Below, one piece after another: positions 53,569 to 62,184 of a stretch of DNA of 64,000 nucleotides. Numbering within the stretch: the stretch's first letter is position 1; every line of letters starts with the position of its first letter. The position numbers were made by a program, and so were the translations under genes. Below the pieces are notes generated by a model that ran no database searches, was not told where the DNA came from, and saw nothing but the letters and a program-made list of their open reading frames with translations. This stretch comes from Nostoc desertorum CM1-VF14. GTDB lineage: Bacteria; Cyanobacteriota; Cyanobacteriia; Cyanobacteriales; Nostocaceae. The stretch is taken from positions 62,001 through 126,000 of the forward strand of contig JAHHHR010000017.1 in the NCBI GenBank assembly GCA_019359245.1, given 5' to 3'.

Positions 53569-54039
53569 TTGCCAAACTTATAAATTTTTCCAATAAAAAT
53601 CTGGCAATATCAACAGACATCACCAAGTCTCTCTTAATACAGAATAGACTACAGGGAATGCTCTTGAGCAATTGCCAGCGATCGCAATGAATTATTTTGC
53701 CTTATCAAAACTCAGGAGTCTAAGCCATTTCAAATACTAAATCAGAGAAGTACTTTGCCCACAAGATGGCTTAGATTTACAGAACTCAAATCATTTTGAT
53801 GTGAAATAAGGTTCGGTCAGGCGAGAATTTCAGGCGGACACATGGTTGAAGAGGTAACCCTCATAACCAGTGTCCTTTACTTGCTGCCCTAATTAGCTGA
53901 TATTTGAGCCAACTTCAGTCCCTGATACAACAATAGAAAAACATAGATTTTTACGTGAACCTAATGTAATTCAAGCTGTGTGGTGACATGCGTTGTTGCT
54001 AAGTTGTCTTGGGCATAATTACTAAAGCTGATTGATGCT
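53569..54039. other. Intergenic region with structured element
   Basis: No gene. A nested hairpin lies at 53836-53875 (separate entry). The rest is AT-rich and unremarkable. Confidence 0.5.
53836..53875. other. Nested inverted repeat, possible structured RNA
   Basis: GGACAC-A-TGGTT (53836-53847) pairs with AACCA-GTGTCC (53865-53875), an 11-bp stem with one bulged base. The loop contains a second short stem (GAGG 53851-53854 with CCTC 53859-53862). The surrounding sequence has no open frame, and no T-run follows. Confidence 0.35.
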
Positions 54040-54237
54040 TTATTTAGGAGTAGCTGTGGGGGTAACTGCCGGAGTAACTGCCGGGGTAACTGCCGGAGTT
54101 GCAGCAGGTGCATCAGTTGGTTCACCTGTAGTACCACCTGGAGTAGTAGTACCAGTACCGCCACCACCGCCTTCACAGGCTCCGAGAACTGTAGCCAGAC
54201 TTAACATTACAGCCAAACCAAAGATTCTTGTTTTCAT
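54040..54237 (-). CDS. Small Thr/Pro/Ala-rich lipoprotein
   Basis: This is a 65-residue protein with a signal peptide and a lipobox ending at Cys21 (LATVLGAC). The mature part is low in complexity: a Gly/Thr stretch followed by repeats of PAVT (APAATPAVTPAVTPAVTP). Such tails usually span or coat the envelope, but the role is unknown. The 15-base PAVTP repeats are visible in the DNA at about 54055-54105 (ggggtaactgccggagtaac). An inverted repeat lies about 50 bases upstream at 54284-54299. Confidence 0.75.
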   Translation of the reverse strand: MKTRIFGLAVMLSLATVLGACEGGGGGTGTTTPGGTTGEPTDAPAATPAVTPAVTPAVTPTATPK

Positions 54238-54739
54238 AACTCCTCTTTCACCAATTGTGGCTAGAACAATTTTTCACCTGTTGAATACGATACCGTATTT
54301 ATTGCTTTTTTTTAATATTGGGAGATTAGATACTTAAAAAAACAATCTTTTGGGGTATTCTTTTTCGGATTAGTTATCATACAGCCATCTGATTAGTTTC
54401 TCTTAACTCGGGAGGAAAACGGAAATTACCAAATTTTCTAGCAGAGTGAGTACCATAGCAAAAAATTTTATTTTTTACCGGAGTATTGCACCTTGCTACC
54501 CTGCGTTGCCATACTTTAGGTGCGATATCTAAAGGGCAAGCTGTCAAGTTGCTAATTGCTGATTGCAAAATTGCAATATCTAGAGGATGCAAACATTGCT
54601 ACAGCTACCTATTAGCACATTTAAAAGGGTGTAGTCTGTTGATGTGTACTTGTTGTACAGAAGGGAATTTTAACCTAAGCAAAAACAGGCAATTAAGACA
54701 ATCGATCTAAAGTACAGTATTTCCAATCTAAAAAAATTT
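54238..54739. other. Intergenic region between divergent genes
   Basis: AATACG/CGTATT form a 6-bp hairpin at 54284-54299, followed on the plus strand by a poly-T run (about 54306-54313). It is upstream of the lipoprotein gene and could be an operator or a terminator remnant. No gene is supported. Confidence 0.45.
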
Positions 54740-55438
54740 ATGGTAGTTGCTCGTAAATCTCCTGTTTCTAAAAAGGGTACTTGGTTCCGGCGAGATTCTA
54801 TCCTTTCTTTAGGGAGGCGACGCTCTGCGCGTATGGAATCAGCAGCACAAAGCTCTCTTACACCAGATGCCCAAGCTGCACCAGTATCCTCTCAAAGACG
54901 ACAGCGTTCCTCGAAAAATCTGGCGGTTTCTCCCACAAATGAGGCAGTTATACCCAAATCGGCGAAAGAGTTGGGTAGACAACAAGTGCTAAATCTCAAT
55001 GAGCAGTCGAGTAGAAACCAGAAAGCTCCAAAAGTAGGTTTTCTTCGCCTTCCCATAATGCCTAATTCTGGAGCGGCACCTTTATGGTTGCTACGCTTGT
55101 ACACCTTCCATCGTTATTCGACAGTTTTGGCGTTCTTGTTAGTAGCATCGACACTTGCTGTTTACGGCTGGACGGTATATTCTCAAGAGCTTTGGAGTAA
55201 GTCATATAGTCGGCTGCAAAAACTCCAACGTCATGAGCGGCTGCTAACAACAACCAACGCAACGCTGACAAATAAAATGGCTGACGAAGCAGAACAATCG
55301 ACAGCAGGGCTGGTATCGCCGACTCCTCAAGGGATGATTTTCTTGCCTCCTGCATCTCATAATCCTAAGCCAGCATCGTCTAACACAACGCCAAATTTTC
55401 AAACGCAAGAGCAAACACTCTCGCCATTGGGATATTAA
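54740..55438 (+). CDS. FtsL-like membrane protein upstream of ftsI
   Basis: This 232-residue protein has a basic, disordered N-terminus (about 1-120, many Arg/Lys/Ser), one membrane helix (about 127-150, VLAFLLVASTLAVYGWTVY) and a predicted coiled coil (QELWSKSYSRLQKLQRHERLLTTTNATL) before a Pro/Ser-rich tail. Short bitopic proteins of this design preceding ftsI are FtsL-like divisome subunits. Cyanobacterial FtsL is highly divergent, so the identity is inferred from topology and neighbourhood. ftsI follows after 209 bases that hold heptamer repeats. Confidence 0.6.
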   Translation: MVVARKSPVSKKGTWFRRDSILSLGRRRSARMESAAQSSLTPDAQAAPVSSQRRQRSSKNLAVSPTNEAVIPKSAKELGRQQVLNLNEQSSRNQKAPKVGFLRLPIMPNSGAAPLWLLRLYTFHRYSTVLAFLLVASTLAVYGWTVYSQELWSKSYSRLQKLQRHERLLTTTNATLTNKMADEAEQSTAGLVSPTPQGMIFLPPASHNPKPASSNTTPNFQTQEQTLSPLGY

Positions 55439-55439
55439 G

Positions 55440-55647
55440 GTTAAGAGTCATTGGTCATTGGTTACTTGTACTAAGCCTAGTCGTTGACGCAGCCTCTCGT
55501 AGAGAAATATTGGTCATTAGTTTCAGACAAACAAAGAGGTCTGAGTGTCGGTTTTAGGTGATGGTGCCAACTCCAAGGAGAAACATAACTTAAAAGACGA
55601 AGGACAAAGGACAAACGACAAATGACAAAGGACAAAGGACAAACCCA
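55440..55647. repeat. Heptamer repeats leading into ftsI
   Basis: Gtcattg copies (55446-55461) and a run of ggacaaa/gacaaac copies (about 55595-55645) flank a GC-rich segment. The last AAAGGAC unit sits about 9 bases before the ftsI ATG and can serve as its Shine-Dalgarno sequence. Confidence 0.85.
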
Positions 55648-57486
55648 ATGCAAAAATCACCAAGCAGAACAAAATTTAGAAAGTTTCGGAATTCAGCATT
55701 CACCAGGCGACAAAAGGGTTCTAAACGAGGATTTTTGGGGACACTTGCCTCTAGTATCCAAGACCAAACATCCAACACCAAGTCCCGACTCTTTGTAGTA
55801 TGGGGTCTATTAATGGCAGCAGGGTTAGGGTTGGGTGTCAATTTGTATAACCTACAAATTGTCAAGGGGCCAAAGTTAACGCAGCAAGCACGAAACCAGC
55901 AAATGGTGAATTTGCGACCTTTTATGCCCCGTCGCCCGGTGGTAGATCGCAATAGTAATCTGTTGGCAATTGACCGTCCAGTATATATTTTGTATGCTCA
56001 TCCCAAGCTGTTTGAGAAATCTAATGAAGAGATAGCAGAACGACTTGCCCCAATATTGGCAAAAGATACTGCTGACTTGGTGAAAACTTTTCAAAGCAAA
56101 AAAAGCGGAATTATACTTGACCCAGCTCTGCCCGAAGAAATTATTGATCGCGTGACTGCTTTGCGCTTAAATGGCTTGGAGTTAATTCAAAAATACTCCC
56201 GATTTTATCCGCCAGACGATTTGGTTTCTGATGTGGTGGGCTATGTGAATGTTGACCGTCGTGGTCAAGCAGGGGTGGAATACTCTCAAGAGAAGTTACT
56301 AGAACGTCCTGTGCAAACAGTGCGGCTCAGTCGCGATGGTAGTGGGGCCCTGATGCCGAATCATGCGCCCGAAGGTTTTTTGCATTTTGATGATTTGCGA
56401 TTAAAACTTACTATTGATAGCCGTCTGCAACGAATTGCCCGCGTTGCGCTCAAACAACAGATGGAAAAGTTCGACGCTAAACGTGGGGCGGTAATTGTCA
56501 TGGATGCGTTGGATGGTTCTTTACTCGCCCTCGTTTCTCAGCCTACCTATAACCCTAATGAATATGCTAAAGCTAATATCTCGTTATTTAAAAACTGGAC
56601 GGTGGCGGATCTTTATGAACCAGGATCGACTTTTAAGCCTTTGAATGTGGCGATCGCTCTAGAAAATGGTGTCATCAAACCAGATGATATGTTTAATGAC
56701 TCCGGTTCTGTTCGAGTAGCTAATTACACCATCAAAAATGCGATGAATAATGGTTATGGGCAAATCAGCATCGCTCAGATTTTGCAATATTCCAGCAACA
56801 TTGGCATGGTGCAAATTATCCAACGCTTAAAGCCTTCAATCTACTACAACTGGCTAGAACGCTTAGGGCTAGGACAAAAAGTTGATACAGATTTACCTTT
56901 TGAAGTTGGTGGGCGGCTCAAAAGTCAAGAAGAATTTATTGCTTCACCAATTGAACCAGCTACTACTTCCTTTGGGCAAGGCTTTTCCATGACACCGTTA
57001 CAGCTAGTGCAAATGCACGGTGCTTTAGCTAATGGCGGTAAGTTGGTCACACCTCATGTGGTGCAGGGGTTGGTTGATACTAAAGGCCAAATGCATGATT
57101 CACCTACTCGCAGCATCCCACGCCAAATTTTTTCAGCCGCAACAGCCCAAAAGGTTGTGGAAATGATGGAAACTGTTGTTGATGAAGGCAGTGGGAAGCC
57201 GTCACAAATTCCCGGATATCGTATTGCTGGTAAAACTGGTACAGCCCAAAAAGCTAGTCCGAATGGTGGCTATATCAAGGGTGCTAGAATGACCAGCTTC
57301 GTGGCCATTTTGCCAGTGGAATCTCCTCGGTATGTAGTGTTTGCACTGGTGGATGAGCCAAAAGGAGAAAGTGCTTATGGTTCTACTGTCGCCGCCCCAA
57401 TTGTGAAGTCGGTGATCGAAGCACTGATTCCTCTTGAGGAGATTCCGCCAAGTAAGGCGATCGAGGAACAGAAGAAAGCGCCGTAG
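55648..57486 (+). CDS. ftsI: Penicillin-binding protein 2 type peptidoglycan transpeptidase FtsI
   Basis: This 612-residue class B PBP cross-links septal peptidoglycan at the inner membrane. A membrane helix (about residues 48-68, LFVVWGLLMAAGLGLGVNLY) is followed by the PBP dimerisation region (about 80-260, RPFMPRRPVVDRNSNLLAIDRP) and the transpeptidase domain. The three catalytic motifs are present: SxxK in EPGSTFKPLN, SxN in QYSSNIGMV and KTG in AGKTGTAQKA. It has no PASTA domains. The ATG is preceded by AAAGGACAAACCCA from the heptamer array, an acceptable ribosome binding site. Confidence 0.94.
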   Translation: MQKSPSRTKFRKFRNSAFTRRQKGSKRGFLGTLASSIQDQTSNTKSRLFVVWGLLMAAGLGLGVNLYNLQIVKGPKLTQQARNQQMVNLRPFMPRRPVVDRNSNLLAIDRPVYILYAHPKLFEKSNEEIAERLAPILAKDTADLVKTFQSKKSGIILDPALPEEIIDRVTALRLNGLELIQKYSRFYPPDDLVSDVVGYVNVDRRGQAGVEYSQEKLLERPVQTVRLSRDGSGALMPNHAPEGFLHFDDLRLKLTIDSRLQRIARVALKQQMEKFDAKRGAVIVMDALDGSLLALVSQPTYNPNEYAKANISLFKNWTVADLYEPGSTFKPLNVAIALENGVIKPDDMFNDSGSVRVANYTIKNAMNNGYGQISIAQILQYSSNIGMVQIIQRLKPSIYYNWLERLGLGQKVDTDLPFEVGGRLKSQEEFIASPIEPATTSFGQGFSMTPLQLVQMHGALANGGKLVTPHVVQGLVDTKGQMHDSPTRSIPRQIFSAATAQKVVEMMETVVDEGSGKPSQIPGYRIAGKTGTAQKASPNGGYIKGARMTSFVAILPVESPRYVVFALVDEPKGESAYGSTVAAPIVKSVIEALIPLEEIPPSKAIEEQKKAP

Positions 57487-57590
57487 GGAGCAGGGGGCAG
57501 GGAGCAGGGAGCAGGGAGCAGGGAGCAGGGAGCAGGGAGAAGAGTTTTCCCCTCTGCCCCCCGCACCCCGCCCCTCTGCCTCTTTTCAAT
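57484..57590. repeat. Dispersed G-rich/C-rich repeat, longest copy
   Basis: About five gcaggga/gcagggagcag units, then a pyrimidine half (gagttttcccctctgcccc). It overlaps the ftsI stop by three bases. The same element is in tamB (5181-5270) and at the rnhA end (23609-23703). Confidence 0.88.
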
Positions 57591-57690
57591 GCCCAATCCC
57601 CCTTCCTTTTGTTCCTCTAGACTTAATTTTTCTTTATAACCAAAGAAAGAGGTACAGAAAGCTACTCGTGTGGGAAGTTAAGTATTAGAA

Positions 57691-58848
57691 GTGAAACTAA
57701 TTTCTCACTTTTCCAAAGCTACCGAAGATTCCATGCAAAGTAATTTAGTTATATTTCCTAACGCTGGGGCTGCGAAAAACAGCGCGCAAACAGAAGAGGG
57801 AACAATTACCAAGTACGACCGTGCTGAGGAGCAATTTATAAAACTACTGGCAATGGAGGATTTGGATCATCAACTAGATGTAAAACCTGCAATAGCTAGT
57901 GAGTTTGAACAGGCGCTCTCAAGGGCAATTCGCGCCGCCTATAAAAACGATCGCTCTGATGAACAGGCTCACCGTTTTCTCCAGCGGATACTTTATCGGA
58001 TTAATCGGCTAAAGCTGTTTTGGTACGACGATTTGCGGCACTATACGAATGAGCGATCGCTTTACTTGTGCTCATGTCGTGACCAAATTGAAGCTGCTTG
58101 GCAAAAGTGGGAACTGGCACAACTAGATGTGGCTGCACTGCAACAATTGGATGTAAAACAAGCGCTAATTGAGCGTACATCTGCCGATTTAGATCCGCTT
58201 TTGTCGGAGAGTAGCCGCTACATCCGTGAGGAAATGACTGAAGCTGGTTACCGTCACCTCCTAGCGATCGGCTCCTTTGATGGCTTGGTTGAAGCTAGTC
58301 ATCTTTCCCGCATTCTGGGCGGTGTTGCTAATGAAGTCCAGTGTACGCTGATGCGAGTACTAATAGAAGAATACGGCAATGGTCGTTTATCTCGCAAGCA
58401 CTCTACATTTTTTGCCCAAATGCTTGCTGAGTTTGAAATGAACACTGAACCAGAGGCATATTTCGATTTAGTACCTTGGGAAGTTTTGGCTTCTACCAAT
58501 CATAATTTTCTGGTGACTGAACGCAAACGCTATTTCCTGCGTTACGGCGGTGGGTTAACCTATTTTGAAGTAGCTGGCCCTGCGGTTTACAAAAATTATA
58601 TGGTGGCAGCACAACGGCTGGAACTCTCAGAAGTAGCGGTGGGTTATTGGGAACTACACATCAGAGAAGATGAACGCCACGGCCGTTGGATGTTAGATGA
58701 TGTGGCTTTGCCATTAGCAGAACGATATCCCAATGATGCATGGGAACTGCTGCTTGGGTATGACCAGCAGAAACTCATGAGCGATCGCGCAGGTAGTGCT
58801 GTTGTGCAATCAATACGTAAAGCAGAACAAGCTGGCTGGCTTATCTAA
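57691..58848 (+). CDS. Iron-containing redox enzyme family protein (haem-oxygenase-like diiron fold)
   Basis: This is a 385-residue protein starting at GTG 57691. An in-frame ATG 14 codons later (MQSNLVIFPNAG) is an alternative start. The central and C-terminal parts are helical, with acidic/His patterns of the diiron haem-oxygenase-like superfamily: EEMTEAGYRHLLAI and IREDERHGRWMLDDV each provide Glu/Asp and His that could bind metal. Related proteins oxidise fatty acids or small amines, but I cannot identify the substrate. The gene stands alone after ftsI. Confidence 0.7.
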   Translation: MKLISHFSKATEDSMQSNLVIFPNAGAAKNSAQTEEGTITKYDRAEEQFIKLLAMEDLDHQLDVKPAIASEFEQALSRAIRAAYKNDRSDEQAHRFLQRILYRINRLKLFWYDDLRHYTNERSLYLCSCRDQIEAAWQKWELAQLDVAALQQLDVKQALIERTSADLDPLLSESSRYIREEMTEAGYRHLLAIGSFDGLVEASHLSRILGGVANEVQCTLMRVLIEEYGNGRLSRKHSTFFAQMLAEFEMNTEPEAYFDLVPWEVLASTNHNFLVTERKRYFLRYGGGLTYFEVAGPAVYKNYMVAAQRLELSEVAVGYWELHIREDERHGRWMLDDVALPLAERYPNDAWELLLGYDQQKLMSDRAGSAVVQSIRKAEQAGWLI

Positions 58849-59083
58849 GAAATCTAAAACAATTAGAAACTAAAAATGTCAGATTCTTTTTGGCGTTTAT
58901 CATCTCTCATTTCTAAATCATTCTATTGCTAATTTACCTACAATCCAAATCTTTTAGTGAAGACTTCTTTACTAAAAGAGCGGTTATTTATTGCCTTGAG
59001 ATTAAGGTAGCAAATAGGAAATAGCAAATAACCTGCTTTTACATTAATTATACCTTACACCTTACAAATTTAAGTGCAGTCAA

Positions 59084-59779
59084 ATGAAAGATATCTTTTT
59101 TTGTCCTGAAGAATCTAATTTTTACTCAAACTGTTTAGAAAGTTTTGTAATCAGAAATTGTAAAAATTACGAATCTATTGTAGAGTTTGGCTCAGGAGAT
59201 GGCAGCCCTGTAATTAATTCTTTGTTGAGAAGCAACTTTGATGGTGTCATCCAGGGATTTGAATTAAATACCTCTGCATGGAAAGTCGCAAATTCAACCA
59301 TTGATGAATATAATCTCACTAATAAATACATAATCCATAATTCATCTTTGTTTAATTCTTCTCAACCAGATGCCGAGTATCTTGTAGCCAATCCGCCATA
59401 TCTCCCCGCACCCGATAATGATATTTATATGCCACTCTTATTTGGGGGCATAGATGGAGCCACTGTTACTAATGATCTTTTGTCGTTAGGTTACGAGAAT
59501 GTGTTGGTTTTAATTTCTAGTTTTTCTAATCCAACAAGTACGTTGAACTTAGCAAAAGAAAATGGATATTGTGTTCAAAATTTTATGGTGTTACCTTTGC
59601 AGTTCGGTTACTATAGCTCTGATCCCAAGGTAAAGAAACACATAGAAGAACTCCGAAAAAACAAAATGGCATTTTATTCTGGCGATTATTATTTTTTAGC
59701 TGGGGTTTTATTTAACAAATGCCAGGATTCTGTAGTTGATTTATCTAATCAATTGGCTCAGGTTATGACTAGTTTGTGA
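59084..59779 (+). CDS. SAM-dependent methyltransferase of unknown target
   Basis: This 231-residue protein has a class I methyltransferase fold: motif I IVEFGSGDGSPVI near residues 32-44, an acidic end of strand 2 (IQGFELNTSAW) and the catalytic ANPPYLPAPD near residue 103. The NPPY motif is used by N- and Q-methylating enzymes such as HemK/PrmC and DNA adenine methylases. It is shorter than PrmC and lacks its helical N-domain, so I give no gene name. Codons are AT-rich relative to nearby housekeeping genes, which may indicate acquisition. It is flanked by non-coding sequence on both sides. Confidence 0.75.
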   Translation: MKDIFFCPEESNFYSNCLESFVIRNCKNYESIVEFGSGDGSPVINSLLRSNFDGVIQGFELNTSAWKVANSTIDEYNLTNKYIIHNSSLFNSSQPDAEYLVANPPYLPAPDNDIYMPLLFGGIDGATVTNDLLSLGYENVLVLISSFSNPTSTLNLAKENGYCVQNFMVLPLQFGYYSSDPKVKKHIEELRKNKMAFYSGDYYFLAGVLFNKCQDSVVDLSNQLAQVMTSL

Positions 59780-60361
59780 AAATCGAAAACAACTTACCAG
59801 TGCTGTATCTAGGAACCAGAAAATTTTTATAAATCTAAATCTGCGTAGATGCGATGCCAATAGCGTACCTCTACGGGTAAGCAAGCTACGTGCAACGTCT
59901 GTCTACGGAACACTTTTGCGAACGTAGAGAGCGCCATAGCCCGTTGTAGACACTGCTTTTCAAATTTGTTTTTAGAGTCATATCCTGTCAGCTTGATTGC
60001 TTATTAAACCCGAAGAACCCCACCCCGCCCTGCAAGCGGGTTGGGGGTAGGGTGGAATTACTGTGGGAATCGTAACTAATTATGCGGACATGATATCAAT
60101 GCGTAGGTGTAGTTCGCTGCAAACACTGCGTAATTTTCCTTCCTCAGCGTTTCGCAAAAAGGGGAATTACGCAATACAGCACTTTGCAACTAAATGAGGT
60201 ACAGAGCCAAGGATTCACAAATCAAATTATTCTTCTTCCTCTTGCCTCCTGCCTCCTGCGTCCTACCTCAAAACCAGTGACTTTGTACCTCATGCAAAAG
60301 AAAACTGCTGTATTAAATAAACCCGTATTCTCAAGTAACCACTTTATCTGAAGTTATTGCA
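59780..60361. other. Repeat-rich intergenic region
   Basis: It contains REP-like GC patches (about 59855-59950), a hairpin-forming ccccaccccgccctgcaagc stretch (about 60017-60053), an 8-bp inverted repeat GCGTAATT/AATTACGC (60128-60172) and a pyrimidine-rich tail (tgcctcctgcctcctgcgtc, 60243-60262) complementary to 43353-43370. No gene is seen. Confidence 0.65.
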
Positions 60362-61498
60362 TTAACTTGTTTGTTGTATGGCTGCACTACTAGAGTGACC
60401 TTTGCGCTTGAGTGCTGCAAATAAAGTTACAACAGCACCGAACGACAAAATAGCAACGCCTGAAGTTGGTTCAGGTACAGAAACAGATGAGGTTGGCGTC
60501 AAGAGGAAGGCGCGTAATTCACCATTAACTGCACCGCTACCTACAATTTGTCCATTAATATTAATGGCAGATGCTCTTGTTAAAGTAAAGTCAGCGTCTG
60601 AACCAGGAGCAATTAAGTCATTTAGATCGTACAGAGTGTTATCACTATAAAGAAAAGCCCGCAAATCATCGCCATTTGATGCAAAAAAGTCAGTGTTAGT
60701 GCCAGAAAACCCGACTACTTGACCTAAATTATTGATTCCCAAAGGAACACTGAACAAATCTGTAGGACGTAACCTACCGAGGTCTTGGAATGCCGTGCTA
60801 GAACTGTAAAGAAAAGCACGACTATCATCTATTCCACTAAGTCCAGAACTACCTACCACTTGTCCTAAGTCATTAATATCCTCTGCTGAACTGTAGTTGT
60901 CACCTGGCAAGGTTCCCAAGTTAATAGTTTGACCGTTTTCGTATAGAAAAGCTGTGTTTGAATTGAGAATGCCTACTACTTGTCCCAAGTTATTTAAACC
61001 GTAGGCAACAGTACCAGGAGTTCCTATACTGGTTGCTATACCATCACTGTATAAAAAGGGGCCAAGTCCGGCTGCTCCCCCTACTACTTGGGTGCGATCG
61101 TTAATAGCATAAGGAATAGCGTCTTGGATAGGGAGTGGTTGGGTGATGCCATTGCTGTATAAGAAAGGCTTATTTCCAGTAAAGTTATTATTATTAACCG
61201 AATTTCCAACTACTTGCCCGAAGTTATTAATACTCTCTACTGCAAGTTGATTATCCCCAGGTAGTGGGCTAATTTCTTTAAGTGAACCATTGCTGTAAAC
61301 AAAAGAACCGCTAGAAGAATTAATGACTACCTCACCTGAGTCATTGATGTCTGAAGCATAACTGAAGGCTTCTCCTGTAAGAGTACCTAAGTCAGTAACT
61401 GAGTATAGAGATACCGCCAATGCCGACTTGGATGCAGTAAAGCTGATTGCGGTCAAGGTTATTGCTGTTATACAGGATTTCCACTTAAGTAAAAGCAT
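60362..61498 (-). CDS. HAF-repeat PEP-CTERM secreted protein
   Basis: This is a 378-residue exported protein. An N-terminal signal peptide (about residues 1-28) is followed by about eight HAF repeats of about 45 residues, each with a [AP]FLY..G...LG.L.G....A..IN..GQVVG pattern (for example SSAEDINDLGQVVGSSG). The C-terminus has the PEP-CTERM sorting signal: PEPTSGVAILSFGAVVTLFAALKRKG, a Pro-Glu-Pro motif, a membrane helix and a basic end. Such proteins are cleaved and anchored or released by an exosortase. No exosortase gene is in the window. The role is probably in the extracellular matrix or adhesion, which is inference. Confidence 0.9.
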   Translation of the reverse strand: MLLLKWKSCITAITLTAISFTASKSALAVSLYSVTDLGTLTGEAFSYASDINDSGEVVINSSSGSFVYSNGSLKEISPLPGDNQLAVESINNFGQVVGNSVNNNNFTGNKPFLYSNGITQPLPIQDAIPYAINDRTQVVGGAAGLGPFLYSDGIATSIGTPGTVAYGLNNLGQVVGILNSNTAFLYENGQTINLGTLPGDNYSSAEDINDLGQVVGSSGLSGIDDSRAFLYSSSTAFQDLGRLRPTDLFSVPLGINNLGQVVGFSGTNTDFFASNGDDLRAFLYSDNTLYDLNDLIAPGSDADFTLTRASAININGQIVGSGAVNGELRAFLLTPTSSVSVPEPTSGVAILSFGAVVTLFAALKRKGHSSSAAIQQTS

Positions 61499-61536
61499 CT
61501 TACTTTTCCGTAATTTTCTATTCCCCTAATAAGTTA

Positions 61537-62007
61537 TCACTCAATAGTGGCGTGGTAAGCTGCCGTATCCGCATAGTCACTAAATACGCCATCAACACCT
61601 AAGCTGAAAAATAATTCATATTCTCCTTGGGGATTTCCTTGAAAGTCTAGTGGCAAAAAACAGTCTTCATTGCGGAAAGTCCAGACATGAACCAGCAAAC
61701 CAGCCGCATGAGCATCAATGACTAAAGATGTTGGCGATGTCTGGTGACAAGCCGCTTTGCGTCTACGCAATTTACCATTGCTGTCTCTAGGAACCAGTAA
61801 ATTTTTATGAATACCAACGGCTTGTGCATATTTAGCAATTTCTTCTAAACCTGATGCAGTTGCTAAATCTGCATAAGTGCATTCATTGCCACTAACCATA
61901 AAATCATTAGGTTTACCAGTGTTATTCAGCAATTGCACCAAAGGTAAATCTGTTTTTGTAGAATAATAATGTCGGCAAGGTATTAAAGTTTCGCGGAACA
62001 CCAACAC
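61537..62007 (-). pseudogene. Glycerophosphodiester phosphodiesterase-like protein, C-terminal fragment
   Basis: These 156 codons from GTG cover only the C-terminal part of a GDPD-family TIM barrel: TGKPNDFMVSGNECTYADLATASGLEEIAKYAQ, SLVIDAHAAGLLVHVWTFRNEDCFLP and LGVDGVFSDYADTA are characteristic. The N-terminal half with the catalytic His-Arg-Gly and Glu residues is absent, so the fragment cannot be active. The sequence upstream contains an unrelated ABC-ATPase fragment, consistent with rearrangement. Confidence 0.82.
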
Positions 62008-62050
62008 ACAAGATTAAGCAAAGGGTACATACTGCACTTACAACTTTTAG

Positions 62051-62173
62051 CTGGTGAATAACCTGGCACAGTCAGATCGTTCTCTGTCCGGTGGTGAAGC
62101 CAAGCGGGTTTGTATTGCCTGCGGTTTAGTTGCTGATTCCAAATTGCTGCTTTTGATGGAGAATTATTTGTGA
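62051..62173 (+). pseudogene. ABC-transporter ATPase fragment
   Basis: The plus-strand frame from 62051 to TGA 62173 encodes LVNNLAQSDRSLSGGEAKRV..., the ABC signature LSGGE, followed by GLVADSKLLLLMEN where a Walker B would read LLLLDE. Only about 40 codons remain, between stops. It is wedged between the GDPD fragment and the right-edge operon, on the opposite strand to both. Confidence 0.7.
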
Positions 62174-62184
62174 TGCGGCTGAAT

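Noticed and set aside
54486..54710. 74-codon plus-strand frame before the FtsL-like gene
   Set aside because: Cys/His-rich chance frame with no recognisable domain and no start context.
57375..57688. Minus- and plus-strand frames across the G/C-skewed repeat after ftsI
   Set aside because: They are low-complexity translations (LLPAPCSLL-type) of the repeat.
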